DNA of 61,854 bases from an uncultured Thermoguttaceae bacterium (lineage in GTDB: Bacteria > Planctomycetota > Planctomycetia > Pirellulales > Thermoguttaceae): NCBI GenBank assembly GCA_938042245.1, contig CALIRO010000015.1, forward strand, positions 1 through 61,854, given 5' to 3'. Of the stretch, positions 1 to 7,900 are shown piece after piece. The notes under the pieces are model-generated. The model was not told where the DNA came from and did no database searches. It was given only the letters and a program-made list of their open reading frames with translations. The first letter of the stretch is position 1, and the number at the start of each line of letters is the position of its first letter. Position numbers and translations under genes: made by a program.

Positions 1-170
1 AGGATATCTTTTTACACTATATCAGAATCTCCCTCAATAGCCCCAACATATAGTGGCACTGCCAATATGAGACTCAAGATATAGTGCCTTGGAATGGGAA
101 CCGATAGGCAAAGGAACAGATTAAATGTTCATAAAGTTCACATAATGTTCAGAATTTTGCAGAGCTTCCA
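1..170 (+). repeat. Dispersed repeat family R, copy A (left end cut by window)
   Basis: One of four copies of a non-coding repeat about 190 bp long; the others are at 37114-37304 (inverted), 43301-43492 and 52067-52253. All share the block GGAACCGATAGGCAAAG (with one substitution in some), two ATATAGTG words about 30 bp apart, and the right end TTTTGCAGAGCTTCC. Full copies begin GGAACCTCTGA and end TTGCAGAGCTTCC, so the ends form an imperfect inverted repeat. This copy lacks the first bases because the window starts inside it. No frame is conserved across copies. Confidence 0.85.
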
Positions 171-576
171 AACAAAAGTTCTTCTCGGCGGCTCCCCTCG
201 CCTCCGTTCAAAACAGATGCTTCGGCTGGATGCGGAATGCTTATTTTTTTGCATTGTACAAGATCCGCTTCCATCGGCCAGTCCCCCCTGGGTGGCCATT
301 TTCGAGAGGAATACAGTTTAGGGGGGCTTTTTGGCAAGATGGGAGGATCAGAAAAGTTATAAGGGTAATCAAGGGACTGGGAGTAGAAAAACCTTTGCCT
401 TTTCTGCAAGATGCCTTTGGATTATAATAGGGGGAGCTTTCGCCTGCGTGCCGCCTCCGGATGGGAAGCCTGTTGGGAGCGGCCAAGGTGCACTGGCAGT
501 AGTTGCCGAGAGGCAGCGGCGGAGCTGCTTGGTGCTACAGGGTCAGCTGGGCTAGAGTCAGCCGGGGGAATCTGCT
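171..576. other. Intergenic, no gene seen
   Basis: Between repeat copy A and the ATP synthase epsilon gene. The first half is AT-rich; positions about 440-560 are GC-rich. Short open frames here have no recognisable product. I looked for a remnant of atpD, the usual upstream neighbour of atpC, and found none. Confidence 0.5.
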
Positions 577-1008
577 ATGGGGAAAAAGCCCATTTTTACT
601 TCTGGAAGCCCACTCCGGTGTCGGATTATCACTCCCGAGGGGAACATATGTGACGTGCAGACGGATTTTGTAGCGGTTTGGCTGGAAGACGGCCAATTGG
701 GGATTGCTCCGGGCCGAAAACCGATGGTTGCCCAGTTGGGCATTGGCCCACTTCGGATTGGACGGGCTGGGCAAGAAGCTAGATATTACTACGTTGAAGG
801 GGGTTTGGTGGAGGTTAGGGAGAATGTCGTTACGGTGCTAACGGAGCGGGCAATTCCGGCAGAGGAGTTGGACGCGGTGGTGGTGGCCGAGCGGATGGAA
901 ACGGCCAAGACCCTGCCTGCCAGCAGTCCCGAGCTTCGCCAGCGCCGGGAGGCAGCCGTACGGATCGCCGAAGGCCAGTGGCGGGTGCTGAAGGCGGCGG
1001 GCCGTTAA
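577..1008 (+). CDS. atpC: F0F1 ATP synthase epsilon subunit, orphan copy
   Basis: Central-stalk epsilon subunit of the F-type ATP synthase, which couples gamma rotation to the F1 head and damps ATP hydrolysis. The 143 residues carry the family's N-terminal beta-sandwich: a CRIITPEG start, a DFVAVWLEDGQLGIAPG stretch, then YYYVEGGLVEVRENVVTVL, followed by the C-terminal helical hairpin rich in E/A/R. A purine-rich GGGGGAA stretch precedes the ATG. The gene stands alone: no atpD or other atp gene is adjacent, a repeat lies upstream, and the convergent neighbour is fliG. It could belong to a split atp operon or be a second copy. Family assignment is firm; its role in the main enzyme is inferred. 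Confidence 0.88.
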   Translation: MGKKPIFTSGSPLRCRIITPEGNICDVQTDFVAVWLEDGQLGIAPGRKPMVAQLGIGPLRIGRAGQEARYYYVEGGLVEVRENVVTVLTERAIPAEELDAVVVAERMETAKTLPASSPELRQRREAAVRIAEGQWRVLKAAGR

Positions 1009-1092
1009 GGCCGCAGATGGTTCCTCAGAGCATAGGGGGCCATCCAGGCAACAATAAATAAATGTATATTATCAGAGAGATGTCCGTTTGGA

Positions 1093-2097
1093 CTACTGGA
1101 TGAAGCGTTCCTTTTCTTCGTCGGCATGGGTGGTGATTTCGCCGGCGTCTTCCAGGCGGCGGACCACATCGACAATCTGCTGCTGGGCTTGTTCGACCAC
1201 GGACAGACGGACCGGGCCAAGATATTCCATTTCCTCCTTGAGCAGGTCGGCCGCCCGTTTGGACATGTTTTTGAGGATCTTTTGTTTGAGTTCTTCGCTG
1301 GCGCCTTTTAGTGCGACGGCCCACTGAGAGCTTTCCACATTTTTGAGCAGGGTTTGGATATCCCGATCGCTGAGCTTAATCAGGTCTTCAAAGACAAACA
1401 TTAATCGGCGGATTTCTTCGACAAGATCGGGGTCTTCTTGGGCCAGATTTTCCAGAATACTTCGTTCGGTAGCGCGGTCGATGACGTTGAGGATTTCGGC
1501 CACAGCCGGTATGCCGCCGGCATTTTCCAACTGTTGGCTCATGACGCTGGCCATTCGGTTCTCTAAACCTTTTTCCACCTCTCGAATGATCTCTGGGCTG
1601 GTCTGGGACATGGTGGCGATGCGTTTGATGACCGATAGTTGACGCTCCGGGGGCAGACCGCTTAAAATCGAAGCAGCCTGTGCCGGCGGCACATGACATA
1701 AAATCAGCGCAATCGTCTGCGGATGTTCGTCGATGATGAAGGTCAGAAGGTTTTGGCTATCCACCTTCTGGAGAAACCCGAAGGGGATGGCCTCGATCGA
1801 TTGGCGGACCGTTTCCAGAGTGGTGGTGGCCTCTTTGCCAAGAGCTTGTTCCAATAGGGTTTTGGCTACCTCTAGACCGCCTCGTTTGCCGGTGAGGGCC
1901 GTCGGGTTGGCCTTGGCAAACTCCTGAATGACCGCTTCCTGTTCTTCGCCGGAAAAGACGCCGGTTTTGGCGATTTCAATACTGACAGCTTCGATCTGTT
2001 TGGGATCCAGTTTGGCTAAGAGCATTGCCGCCAAATCCTGCGGCAGACTCATGAGCAAAACAGCGGCTTTTCGGATATTATTCGCAGTAGAGGTCAT
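1093..2097 (-). CDS. fliG: Flagellar motor switch protein FliG
   Basis: FliG sits on the cytoplasmic face of the flagellar MS ring, contacts the stator, and with FliM and FliN sets the direction of rotation. The 334-residue length is typical. The N-terminal domain begins RKAAVLLMSLP. The middle domain carries the family's EHPQTIALIL motif, and the C-terminal domain carries FEDLIKLSDRDIQ and the charged torque helix region. A purine-rich stretch (GGGGGAAAG) lies just before the start. No other flagellar gene is in the window, so this fliG is detached from the usual fliF-fliG-fliH-fliI block. It converges with atpC, with 84 bp between them. Confidence 0.95.
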   Translation of the reverse strand: MTSTANNIRKAAVLLMSLPQDLAAMLLAKLDPKQIEAVSIEIAKTGVFSGEEQEAVIQEFAKANPTALTGKRGGLEVAKTLLEQALGKEATTTLETVRQSIEAIPFGFLQKVDSQNLLTFIIDEHPQTIALILCHVPPAQAASILSGLPPERQLSVIKRIATMSQTSPEIIREVEKGLENRMASVMSQQLENAGGIPAVAEILNVIDRATERSILENLAQEDPDLVEEIRRLMFVFEDLIKLSDRDIQTLLKNVESSQWAVALKGASEELKQKILKNMSKRAADLLKEEMEYLGPVRLSVVEQAQQQIVDVVRRLEDAGEITTHADEEKERFIQ

Positions 2098-2525
2098 AGG
2101 TTCTTTCCCCCTGTTGGAGGGAGGGAAAACCGAATAGCTCCCAACGCCCAGAGTCTCAGGCCGCCCCCTTATCGGCAGAAAAGATGACGGTTCTTTAAAT
2201 ATTGCCTTTTAGAAAGTTTACTTTATTCAGAGAAATTAGAGAATTTAGGCAATATAGACAAAATGTCAAAGGAATTTTCGGTTGCTTCTACCTTCATGGG
2301 CGTTTTTGGGCGGAAAGGCAAGGTAAAAGGTTCTCTTGATTTCAACTATTATTTTTATAAACTTAGTTATGTTTTGCTGCCCAGTCCCTGCTCCCAAACA
2401 GGCAGGAATAAAACTACCCAACCCCCAGGGGGGTTGCTGGGGACAACGGGGCAAACTATGATATTTTTTGCTCCTATAACTGTGAAAAATAGCACCTTCT
2501 TCGGTTCGTGTTAAGGAGCAGGCTC
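2098..2525. other. Divergent intergenic region fliG / CBS gene
   Basis: AT-rich region that should hold promoters for both divergent genes. Two structures are visible. One is a spaced inverted repeat, ATATTGCC at 2199-2206 and GGCAATAT at 2248-2255. The other is a tight GC hairpin, CAACCCCC at 2419-2426 against GGGGGTTG at 2429-2436, in the leader of the CBS gene. No gene is seen. Confidence 0.5.
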
Positions 2526-2963
2526 ATGCTTCTGCAGACTATCTTGCAACGCAAAGGGAGCTTGGTTTATACCATCCGGCCGGAGGCCACCCTGCAGGAT
2601 GTCTTGTACCGGTTGGTCCACCATGGCATTGGGGCCCTGGTGGTTACCAGCACAGGCGAACAAGACGGCCAAGTGCTGGGGATCATTACCGAACGAGATA
2701 TTTTGCGTACCTGTGCGTCTGGCCGATGGCCGCTGTCGGCCCTACGGGTCTCGGACTACATGACGCGGGAGCTTTTCACCGGCTCGCCGGATGCCCCGAT
2801 CGAAGAGGCCATGCGCCTGATGACCGAAAAACGCATCCGCCATCTGCCCGTCCTTTCCGAAGGCCGGTTGGTAGGCCTGGTCTCCATCGGCGACGTGGTC
2901 AAAGCCCAACATGACTTATTGGCCGTGGAGAATCGGTTTATGAAGGACTATATCCGGGGCTAA
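2526..2963 (+). CDS. CBS-domain pair protein
   Basis: A small cytosolic protein made of two CBS domains (roughly residues 5-60 and 70-130), the Bateman module that binds adenosyl ligands such as AMP, ATP or SAM. Visible CBS signatures are GQVLGIITERDILR in the first repeat, and RHLPVLSEGRLVGLVSIGDVV in the second. No catalytic domain is attached, as in many stand-alone CBS pairs that act as energy or redox sensors. I chose the ATG at 2526 because AAGGAG at 2513-2518 sits 7 bases before it; an in-frame GTG at 2508 lies upstream of that site. The partner protein is unknown. Confidence 0.85.
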   Translation: MLLQTILQRKGSLVYTIRPEATLQDVLYRLVHHGIGALVVTSTGEQDGQVLGIITERDILRTCASGRWPLSALRVSDYMTRELFTGSPDAPIEEAMRLMTEKRIRHLPVLSEGRLVGLVSIGDVVKAQHDLLAVENRFMKDYIRG

Positions 2964-3131
2964 CCCAGGCTAACCAGAACAATCGGATAGCTCCACCGAG
3001 AGGGTCTTTCTAGGCGTCTGCCCAATTCGGTGAGAAGAAGTTCCGGCGGTTCTGCTTGAGGCAAAGGGGGGCTTCTCAATAAAAGAGCAAGGCGGGTTGT
3101 CCGCCAAAAGAAGCAAGCTGGGCTTCTTGGT

Positions 3132-3170
3132 AAAAAAAGCCTGGGTTTGTTGCCTTTTCCCCACCCAGGC
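3132..3170 (-). terminator. Intrinsic terminator of the kinase/ECF operon
   Basis: On the minus strand GCCTGGGT (3170-3163) pairs perfectly with ACCCAGGC (3146-3139) and is followed at once by a run of seven T. It lies about 20 bp past the stop of the ECF sigma gene, so it closes that minus-strand operon. Confidence 0.8.
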
Positions 3171-3188
3171 GCTTATCTGAACGGAATA

Positions 3189-3839
3189 TTACAAATCTAG
3201 GTTTTTGTACAGTTCTGGGAATAGGTCTTCGGGTAGGGACTGGCTTCGGAGGGTGGCCCGGAGTTTGGCCAGGAACTCGAACTTGTAATTGGCTACTGTC
3301 TGCTCGGAAAGATTCAGCGCTTGGGCGACTTTTTTATTGGGCCAGCCGCGCAGGATCAACAGTTCCAGGCAGGCGATCTTTTCCCAATGGCCTTGCTGTT
3401 GCCAGTGTTGGATGATCTGGCGGAGGGCGGGGACGAGGGCGGTTTCTTCCCACTGGCGGCGTTCGGCGCTTCGGGCCAGGGAGCTAGGAGGCCGACCGGC
3501 TGCCAGCGCCTCCCAGCCGATGCTATCCGTCGAACTTGTCTTGGCAGCCACCGCAGGCCAATGACCCTGGCGACGCAGATGATCGGTCAACTTATGGGCG
3601 GCAATCGAAAAGAGCCAATTCTCCAAAGAACGTGTGGCATCATAGTGGGGCAAGCTGGTCAAAAAACCCAAGAATGTTTCTTGCACAATATCTTCGGCTG
3701 CTTGTCGGTCTTTGACACGTCGGAGCACATAGGCAAGCAATCGGCCTTCATAGCGGGCGATCAGCTCCTGCCAGGCTTCCGGCTGGCCAGCTCGAATCCG
3801 TTGGATCAAGAGGCCTTCGGAGGATACAGGCGGTTGCAT
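3189..3839 (-). CDS. ECF-type RNA polymerase sigma factor
   Basis: Sigma-70 family factor of the extracytoplasmic-function class, about 216 residues. Region 2 is clear (EDIVQETFLGF, then LENWLFSIAAHKLTDHLRR, the -10 recognition and melting helices). Region 4 near the C-terminus has the helix-turn-helix ILRGWPNKKVAQALNLSEQTVANYKFEFLAKL. A linker of about 40 residues separates the regions, and a short tail follows region 4. I chose the ATG at 3839; a GTG two codons upstream is possible. The gene overlaps the 3' end of the upstream membrane-protein gene by about 34 bp, suggesting translational coupling. With a Ser/Thr kinase first in the operon and no recognisable anti-sigma factor, control by phosphorylation is likely but inferred. 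Confidence 0.9.
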   Translation of the reverse strand: MQPPVSSEGLLIQRIRAGQPEAWQELIARYEGRLLAYVLRRVKDRQAAEDIVQETFLGFLTSLPHYDATRSLENWLFSIAAHKLTDHLRRQGHWPAVAAKTSSTDSIGWEALAAGRPPSSLARSAERRQWEETALVPALRQIIQHWQQQGHWEKIACLELLILRGWPNKKVAQALNLSEQTVANYKFEFLAKLRATLRSQSLPEDLFPELYKNLDL

Positions 3840-4585
3840 TGCCACCGGAGCACTCCGTAACTGAGACTTAGCAGCAGGAGAACACCAGCGCCTATCCCGG
3901 CCAGCGTGCGCAACCGGCTCTGGATAAGTGCCTGCCGATATTGCCGATAAATTTCCTCCTGGACCGGCCGACTAAACCGCAGTTGCGCATAAAGCCATAT
4001 CATCGGTTTTTCCCCAATGTCAGCGCCGAAGTCAATGAGTCGAGTCTCCTGCCATTGGGCGGCTACGAGTTCCGGCAAAAGGGGGTCGATATTCCAAGCG
4101 ATTCGGTGAGCGAAGGGACTATCAAATCGTTTCTCTGCATAGGAGGCGATGACTTTTTGGATTTCGGAGCGGAGTTCCTGTTGGCAGTCTTCGAGGGTTG
4201 GAGCAGGCCCGGCTTTGACCGTTTGGCAATACTGGCCGTCGATCAGCCCAGGCGGTGCATCTACCCACGCCGGACGATTGGGTTCTGGAGCGGCGCTGCT
4301 GGGTTGGGAACCCCACAGAGCTAACCATCGGCCAAACTCGGTTCGGAATTGGTTAAACAGTTCTTCGGACTGGCTGGTCAGCCATCGGTGGAACTCTTGG
4401 CGCAGAAGGTCGGTCAGCCACTGGGATTCGGCACCGGGGGAATTGGATGCAACGGCCGAACCATTCTGGGCCTTTGCCACAGAAGAGGATGTTGGGGAAG
4501 AACTGCCTGGTTTTGGGATATCTTCTGCGCTGGCCGGGGCAGTCGGGGTAGATTCGGCAGCCAAGGTTTCTGTCGGCTTAGCCAT
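3806..4585 (-). CDS. Hypothetical tail-anchored membrane protein between kinase and ECF sigma
   Basis: I do not recognise a family. From the chosen ATG at 4585 the product has a low-complexity Thr/Ser/Pro/Ala-rich start, a helical region with many W/E/F residues (WLTDLLRQEFHRWLTSQSEE), an acidic-basic middle part, and one hydrophobic segment close to the C-terminus (TLAGIGAGVLLLLSLSYGVL). It would therefore be a tail-anchored protein with its bulk in the cytoplasm. The open frame extends upstream to 4852, but that part does not look like protein and no start has a good ribosome site, so the start is uncertain. Position between a membrane kinase and an ECF sigma suggests an adaptor or anti-sigma role, which is inference. 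Confidence 0.6.
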   Translation of the reverse strand: MAKPTETLAAESTPTAPASAEDIPKPGSSSPTSSSVAKAQNGSAVASNSPGAESQWLTDLLRQEFHRWLTSQSEELFNQFRTEFGRWLALWGSQPSSAAPEPNRPAWVDAPPGLIDGQYCQTVKAGPAPTLEDCQQELRSEIQKVIASYAEKRFDSPFAHRIAWNIDPLLPELVAAQWQETRLIDFGADIGEKPMIWLYAQLRFSRPVQEEIYRQYRQALIQSRLRTLAGIGAGVLLLLSLSYGVLRWQCNRLYPPKAS

Positions 4586-4898
4586 AAGAGAAGGGATTCC
4601 CCGCATAATATCGCACAAAAGAACACATATACCCATCAGCCCTCCGAAGCTGCACATCTTCCACTGGAGAAAGCCCGGACCATGGCAGCCGAAGGCCCTA
4701 CTGGCAGGATGTTCTCCAAACCGATATCTCTGCCAATGGAGAAACTCTAGCCAGACGAACGACCACCCCAAAGCGCCGCGCCGCGCCGAGCCGATCCGGC
4801 TGGCAGGCCTCCTTGGCAACGTTGGACCCGGCTTTTGACCGATTCGGTTCATCGCTCGGACTTTCCTATGGCAAAGGAGGAAAAGCTTCCATCAACAG
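4586..4898. other. Gap inside kinase operon
   Basis: About 310 bp between the kinase stop and the preferred start of the next gene. The reading frame of the downstream gene stays open through most of it, so a longer N-terminus is possible. No terminator or promoter is evident. Confidence 0.35.
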
Positions 4899-6935
4899 TT
4901 ACCTTAGATGCCGGCGCCGAGGATGCGTCCAAGGGGCGGCCAATTGGATGCCCAGGCTCATCAGACCAGCACACATCGGTAGCCAAGGCTGCGGAAATCG
5001 AAGCAACCAGGCCACCAACGCCGCCGCCAACACACAGCCCAGCACACTCCAAAGACTTAGCCGCGCAAATCGAAGCGGATCCGCCTGACGCCACCATCGA
5101 ATCAAAGCCATCAGAAGAGCAAAATTGGCCAAAAAGGCCATCAGGAGCGGCTCACCTGCTGGCCCGTACCACTGCCCAGGCAGAGAATGCTGAGGAGGAC
5201 GAGGAAAGTTTTCTAGATACTTCCATTCCAGCCAAAGCCATTCCGAAAGGCCATAGCCCAAACTCCCCAAGCCCAGCCCCACTACCAATAAGACAAAACG
5301 CCGCAAGATCGCTTCCCCCTGGGCGCCTTCCCAGAATTTGGAGACCCCTAGCACCGCCCAGCAACCGAGCACACTCATTCCCGCCAGCCAGGCCATCTGT
5401 TCCCAAGTGAACATTTGACCCCTATGACGGAAACTATACAACACCCCAGTCACCAAACCCATAATCAAAATGACTATCGCTCCTAAAAGTAACGAACCTA
5501 TGAGTTCGGTTAAGCGTTGTAAGAGGGGTTTTGCCCGTAAATCGCTGGCCGCCTGTTCATACGGGCTGGCCGGAGGCGGCGGAAGCTTACCAGCAGCAGA
5601 TCGGCCCTCCCCTGCCGGTTGAATAGACATAAGATTACCTCCTGGAAGAAGCCCTACCAATTTCTTTGCTCCGGGCAGAGCGAATATCTTCGCCCGCAAT
5701 CCATATACCCCATATCCTATCATCCCAAGCACAGCCAGATGCACTAGCAGAGGCCCGGCTTGCAAAAAAACAAATATCCCCAATACAAGGACGCCCAGTT
5801 GCCAGAGCATCTTTCGCCCTTCTGGACTCCACAGGGTGCACAGCGCCCCACCTACCGCCCGAAGAGTTTGGATAGTCCAAGAGGGCCGCCGCGAACCAAC
5901 AAGGCCAGCAACTCTTTCTGCCGTTGCTTCCCTCGACCCCCCACCCACCGGCATTTGCAGAGTTCGTCCTTGGTGAAGAGACAGCCCCTGGATAGTCCCC
6001 CTCGGCAGTCCCCCCTGGCTCCCCTCCGGACCAACCTGGATCGTACTCAACGCCTGCCACATCTCCGCAGCCGTACCAAACCGTCTGTGGGGGTCCTTAT
6101 CCAACGCCCGAGCAACGACTGCTCGAAATGCTTCAGGAATTTTGGCCAAATCGGGCTGGGCGGTCAGATGCTTCATTAGCACTTCGGCTGTGGTTTGGCC
6201 TTCAAACGGGGGGTGGCCCGTAAGCATTTCATACAAAATCACGCCTAATGCATAAATATCTATCTCTTTGCCGTATCGCCCACTGCCTACCTCCGGTGCC
6301 ATATAATGCACGCTGCCCACATTCTCCGTCTGCCCAGTCCGCTCTGCCAGGCTCATCCACTTCGATAATCCATAGTCCCCAATTTTGACAATCCCCTCCT
6401 CGCAGAAAATATTGGCCGGTTTCAGGTCCCGATGCACAATCCCATGCTCATGTAAATACTCCACCCCCGCACAAATACCCTGCATCCACAGGAGGATGTC
6501 AGCCGCAGGCATGCCCTTCGGCCAATAGCTCAGCCACTGTCGAAGGGAAGGGCCAGCCACATACTCCATAATTACCCAATAATTCTGCTGAGCGTCTTGC
6601 CGAATGTCATATAGGCTTACCAGATTCGGATGTTTTAGATTTAAACACTGGCGCAGGCCCCGGAGTTCGATTTCCAGATGGCGGCGGATCAGTTTCAACG
6701 CTACTTCCTTGCCTGCTTCGCTCCAGGCATAATACACCTCTCCGAAGCCCCCCTGGCCGATCCCCCGCTTAATCGTATAACCTGCCAAGGGCTGAGAACC
6801 AGGCCCATAGGTAAAGTTAGGTACCGATGAGCGGTCCGATAACCCAACCGGCGACCCTTGCCGCCCAGAGGGAGCCGGGAAAACCGCCTCGGCTTGTTGA
6901 TTTTGTGGATCCGATTCGCTAAACCCTTCCCACAT
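4899..6935 (-). CDS. Membrane-bound Ser/Thr protein kinase
   Basis: Hanks-type kinase of 678 residues with a cytosolic N-terminal catalytic domain (about 50-315) and a C-terminal half holding some seven or eight hydrophobic segments (about 370-670). Catalytic motifs are complete: glycine loop GIGQGGFGEV (58-67), lysine in VALK (81), HRDLKPAN (168-175), and APE (in YMAPE). The metal-binding motif reads DYG (187-189) instead of the usual DFG. The polytopic C-terminal half, rather than one helix and an extracellular sensor, is unusual among kinases such as PknB, though common in planctomycetes. The start has a weak AGAGG site. It is first in an operon with a tail-anchored protein and an ECF sigma factor, the likely signalling targets. 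Confidence 0.93.
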   Translation of the reverse strand: MWEGFSESDPQNQQAEAVFPAPSGRQGSPVGLSDRSSVPNFTYGPGSQPLAGYTIKRGIGQGGFGEVYYAWSEAGKEVALKLIRRHLEIELRGLRQCLNLKHPNLVSLYDIRQDAQQNYWVIMEYVAGPSLRQWLSYWPKGMPAADILLWMQGICAGVEYLHEHGIVHRDLKPANIFCEEGIVKIGDYGLSKWMSLAERTGQTENVGSVHYMAPEVGSGRYGKEIDIYALGVILYEMLTGHPPFEGQTTAEVLMKHLTAQPDLAKIPEAFRAVVARALDKDPHRRFGTAAEMWQALSTIQVGPEGSQGGLPRGTIQGLSLHQGRTLQMPVGGGSREATAERVAGLVGSRRPSWTIQTLRAVGGALCTLWSPEGRKMLWQLGVLVLGIFVFLQAGPLLVHLAVLGMIGYGVYGLRAKIFALPGAKKLVGLLPGGNLMSIQPAGEGRSAAGKLPPPPASPYEQAASDLRAKPLLQRLTELIGSLLLGAIVILIMGLVTGVLYSFRHRGQMFTWEQMAWLAGMSVLGCWAVLGVSKFWEGAQGEAILRRFVLLVVGLGLGSLGYGLSEWLWLEWKYLENFPRPPQHSLPGQWYGPAGEPLLMAFLANFALLMALIRWWRQADPLRFARLSLWSVLGCVLAAALVAWLLRFPQPWLPMCAGLMSLGIQLAAPWTHPRRRHLR

Positions 6936-7900
6936 CCGCCTCTTGCTCCCATGGGCTATTATTCCGAATTGCCACTAAAGTCTTCCAGCCTGCTAGATGC
7001 CGGAATTTTTCACACATTCGATACCTATTGGGCCCAGGCTCTTGGAAGCCCCCACAAATATCAGAAGCCGGATTGTTTCGGGTTTTTCCGGATCGACTCG
7101 ATTGAATTGGCTACTCAAAAATCAAGAGGTTTTCTGGAAAAAGGCGCAGACACTTTTCCGGCCCCTAGAGTGGTGGTGGGGCCATTGCCGGGCTGTCGGA
7201 GGTTTGAATACCAGGGGCTAAGCCATTCTTTTCCCCGCCCTCGTTTCCACGAGTTCTGCCTCGGACTGCTCAACGAAACACTTCGTCATTCAGCCCCTTA
7301 GGAAAAATCGAACGTTCCGCAGTTACCAGGCAGAACTCCCCGGCGAATCCACCAAAAGGTTATTGTACCATCCGAGGAATCTGGCTCCCAGCACCTGGAG
7401 AAGGTGATGAAGGGGTTCCCTTTCGGCCAGGGAAATCCCCCCAAAAGGGTTCTGGATACCATGCCGTCGGTAAAACGTTTATTGGGGTTACGGGTGTTGC
7501 TGGGGCGTAGGTGGAACCCCGGGCTGATTTGGGTGACAGATGGGGTGCTCTTAGCTCTGATGAGGGTTTTTGCTCCTTACTTTCTCCTTTCTGAGCAGGA
7601 ATCTCTTGGTTTCTCACCCAATAGGGGGAGCTGTTTTCTACGGCAAGATGGCCAGTTTAAAAGGTAATGGCTGAGCAAAATGGAAGGGGGAGAAGATACC
7701 CTACCTTTAGGGTAGATTATTCGAGTCTGTAGAGGGATCAATTCCTTGCGAAAAGATAACCCTGCTGACTTTTTGCAATGTTTTTTGTTTAGTGGTAGCA
7801 AAAGAGTTTTTTTGAAGACATAATTACAAAGGATAGGTGGAGAATAATGAACCAGGAAGGCAGATAAAATAGAAAAACTAGGTAATTTAAGGAAGCAACT
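6936..7900. other. Divergent intergenic region kinase / biosynthetic cluster
   Basis: Nearly 1 kb without a convincing gene. Positions about 7660-7895 are AT-rich and end in AAGGAAG, the ribosome site for the FAAL gene. It should hold the promoters of both divergent operons. Short open frames here lack recognisable content. Confidence 0.5.

Noticed and set aside
440..560. GC-rich stretch upstream of atpC considered as an atpD remnant
   Set aside because: None of the three forward frames shows the DELSEEDK or other beta-subunit C-terminal motifs.
2990..3130. Repeated GGCTTCTT words between the CBS and sigma genes considered as a third repeat family
   Set aside because: Only short imperfect words; no second copy of the block was found in the window.
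6858..7667. Plus-strand open frames between the kinase and the FAAL gene
   Set aside because: No ribosome sites, no protein-like composition and no recognisable domains.
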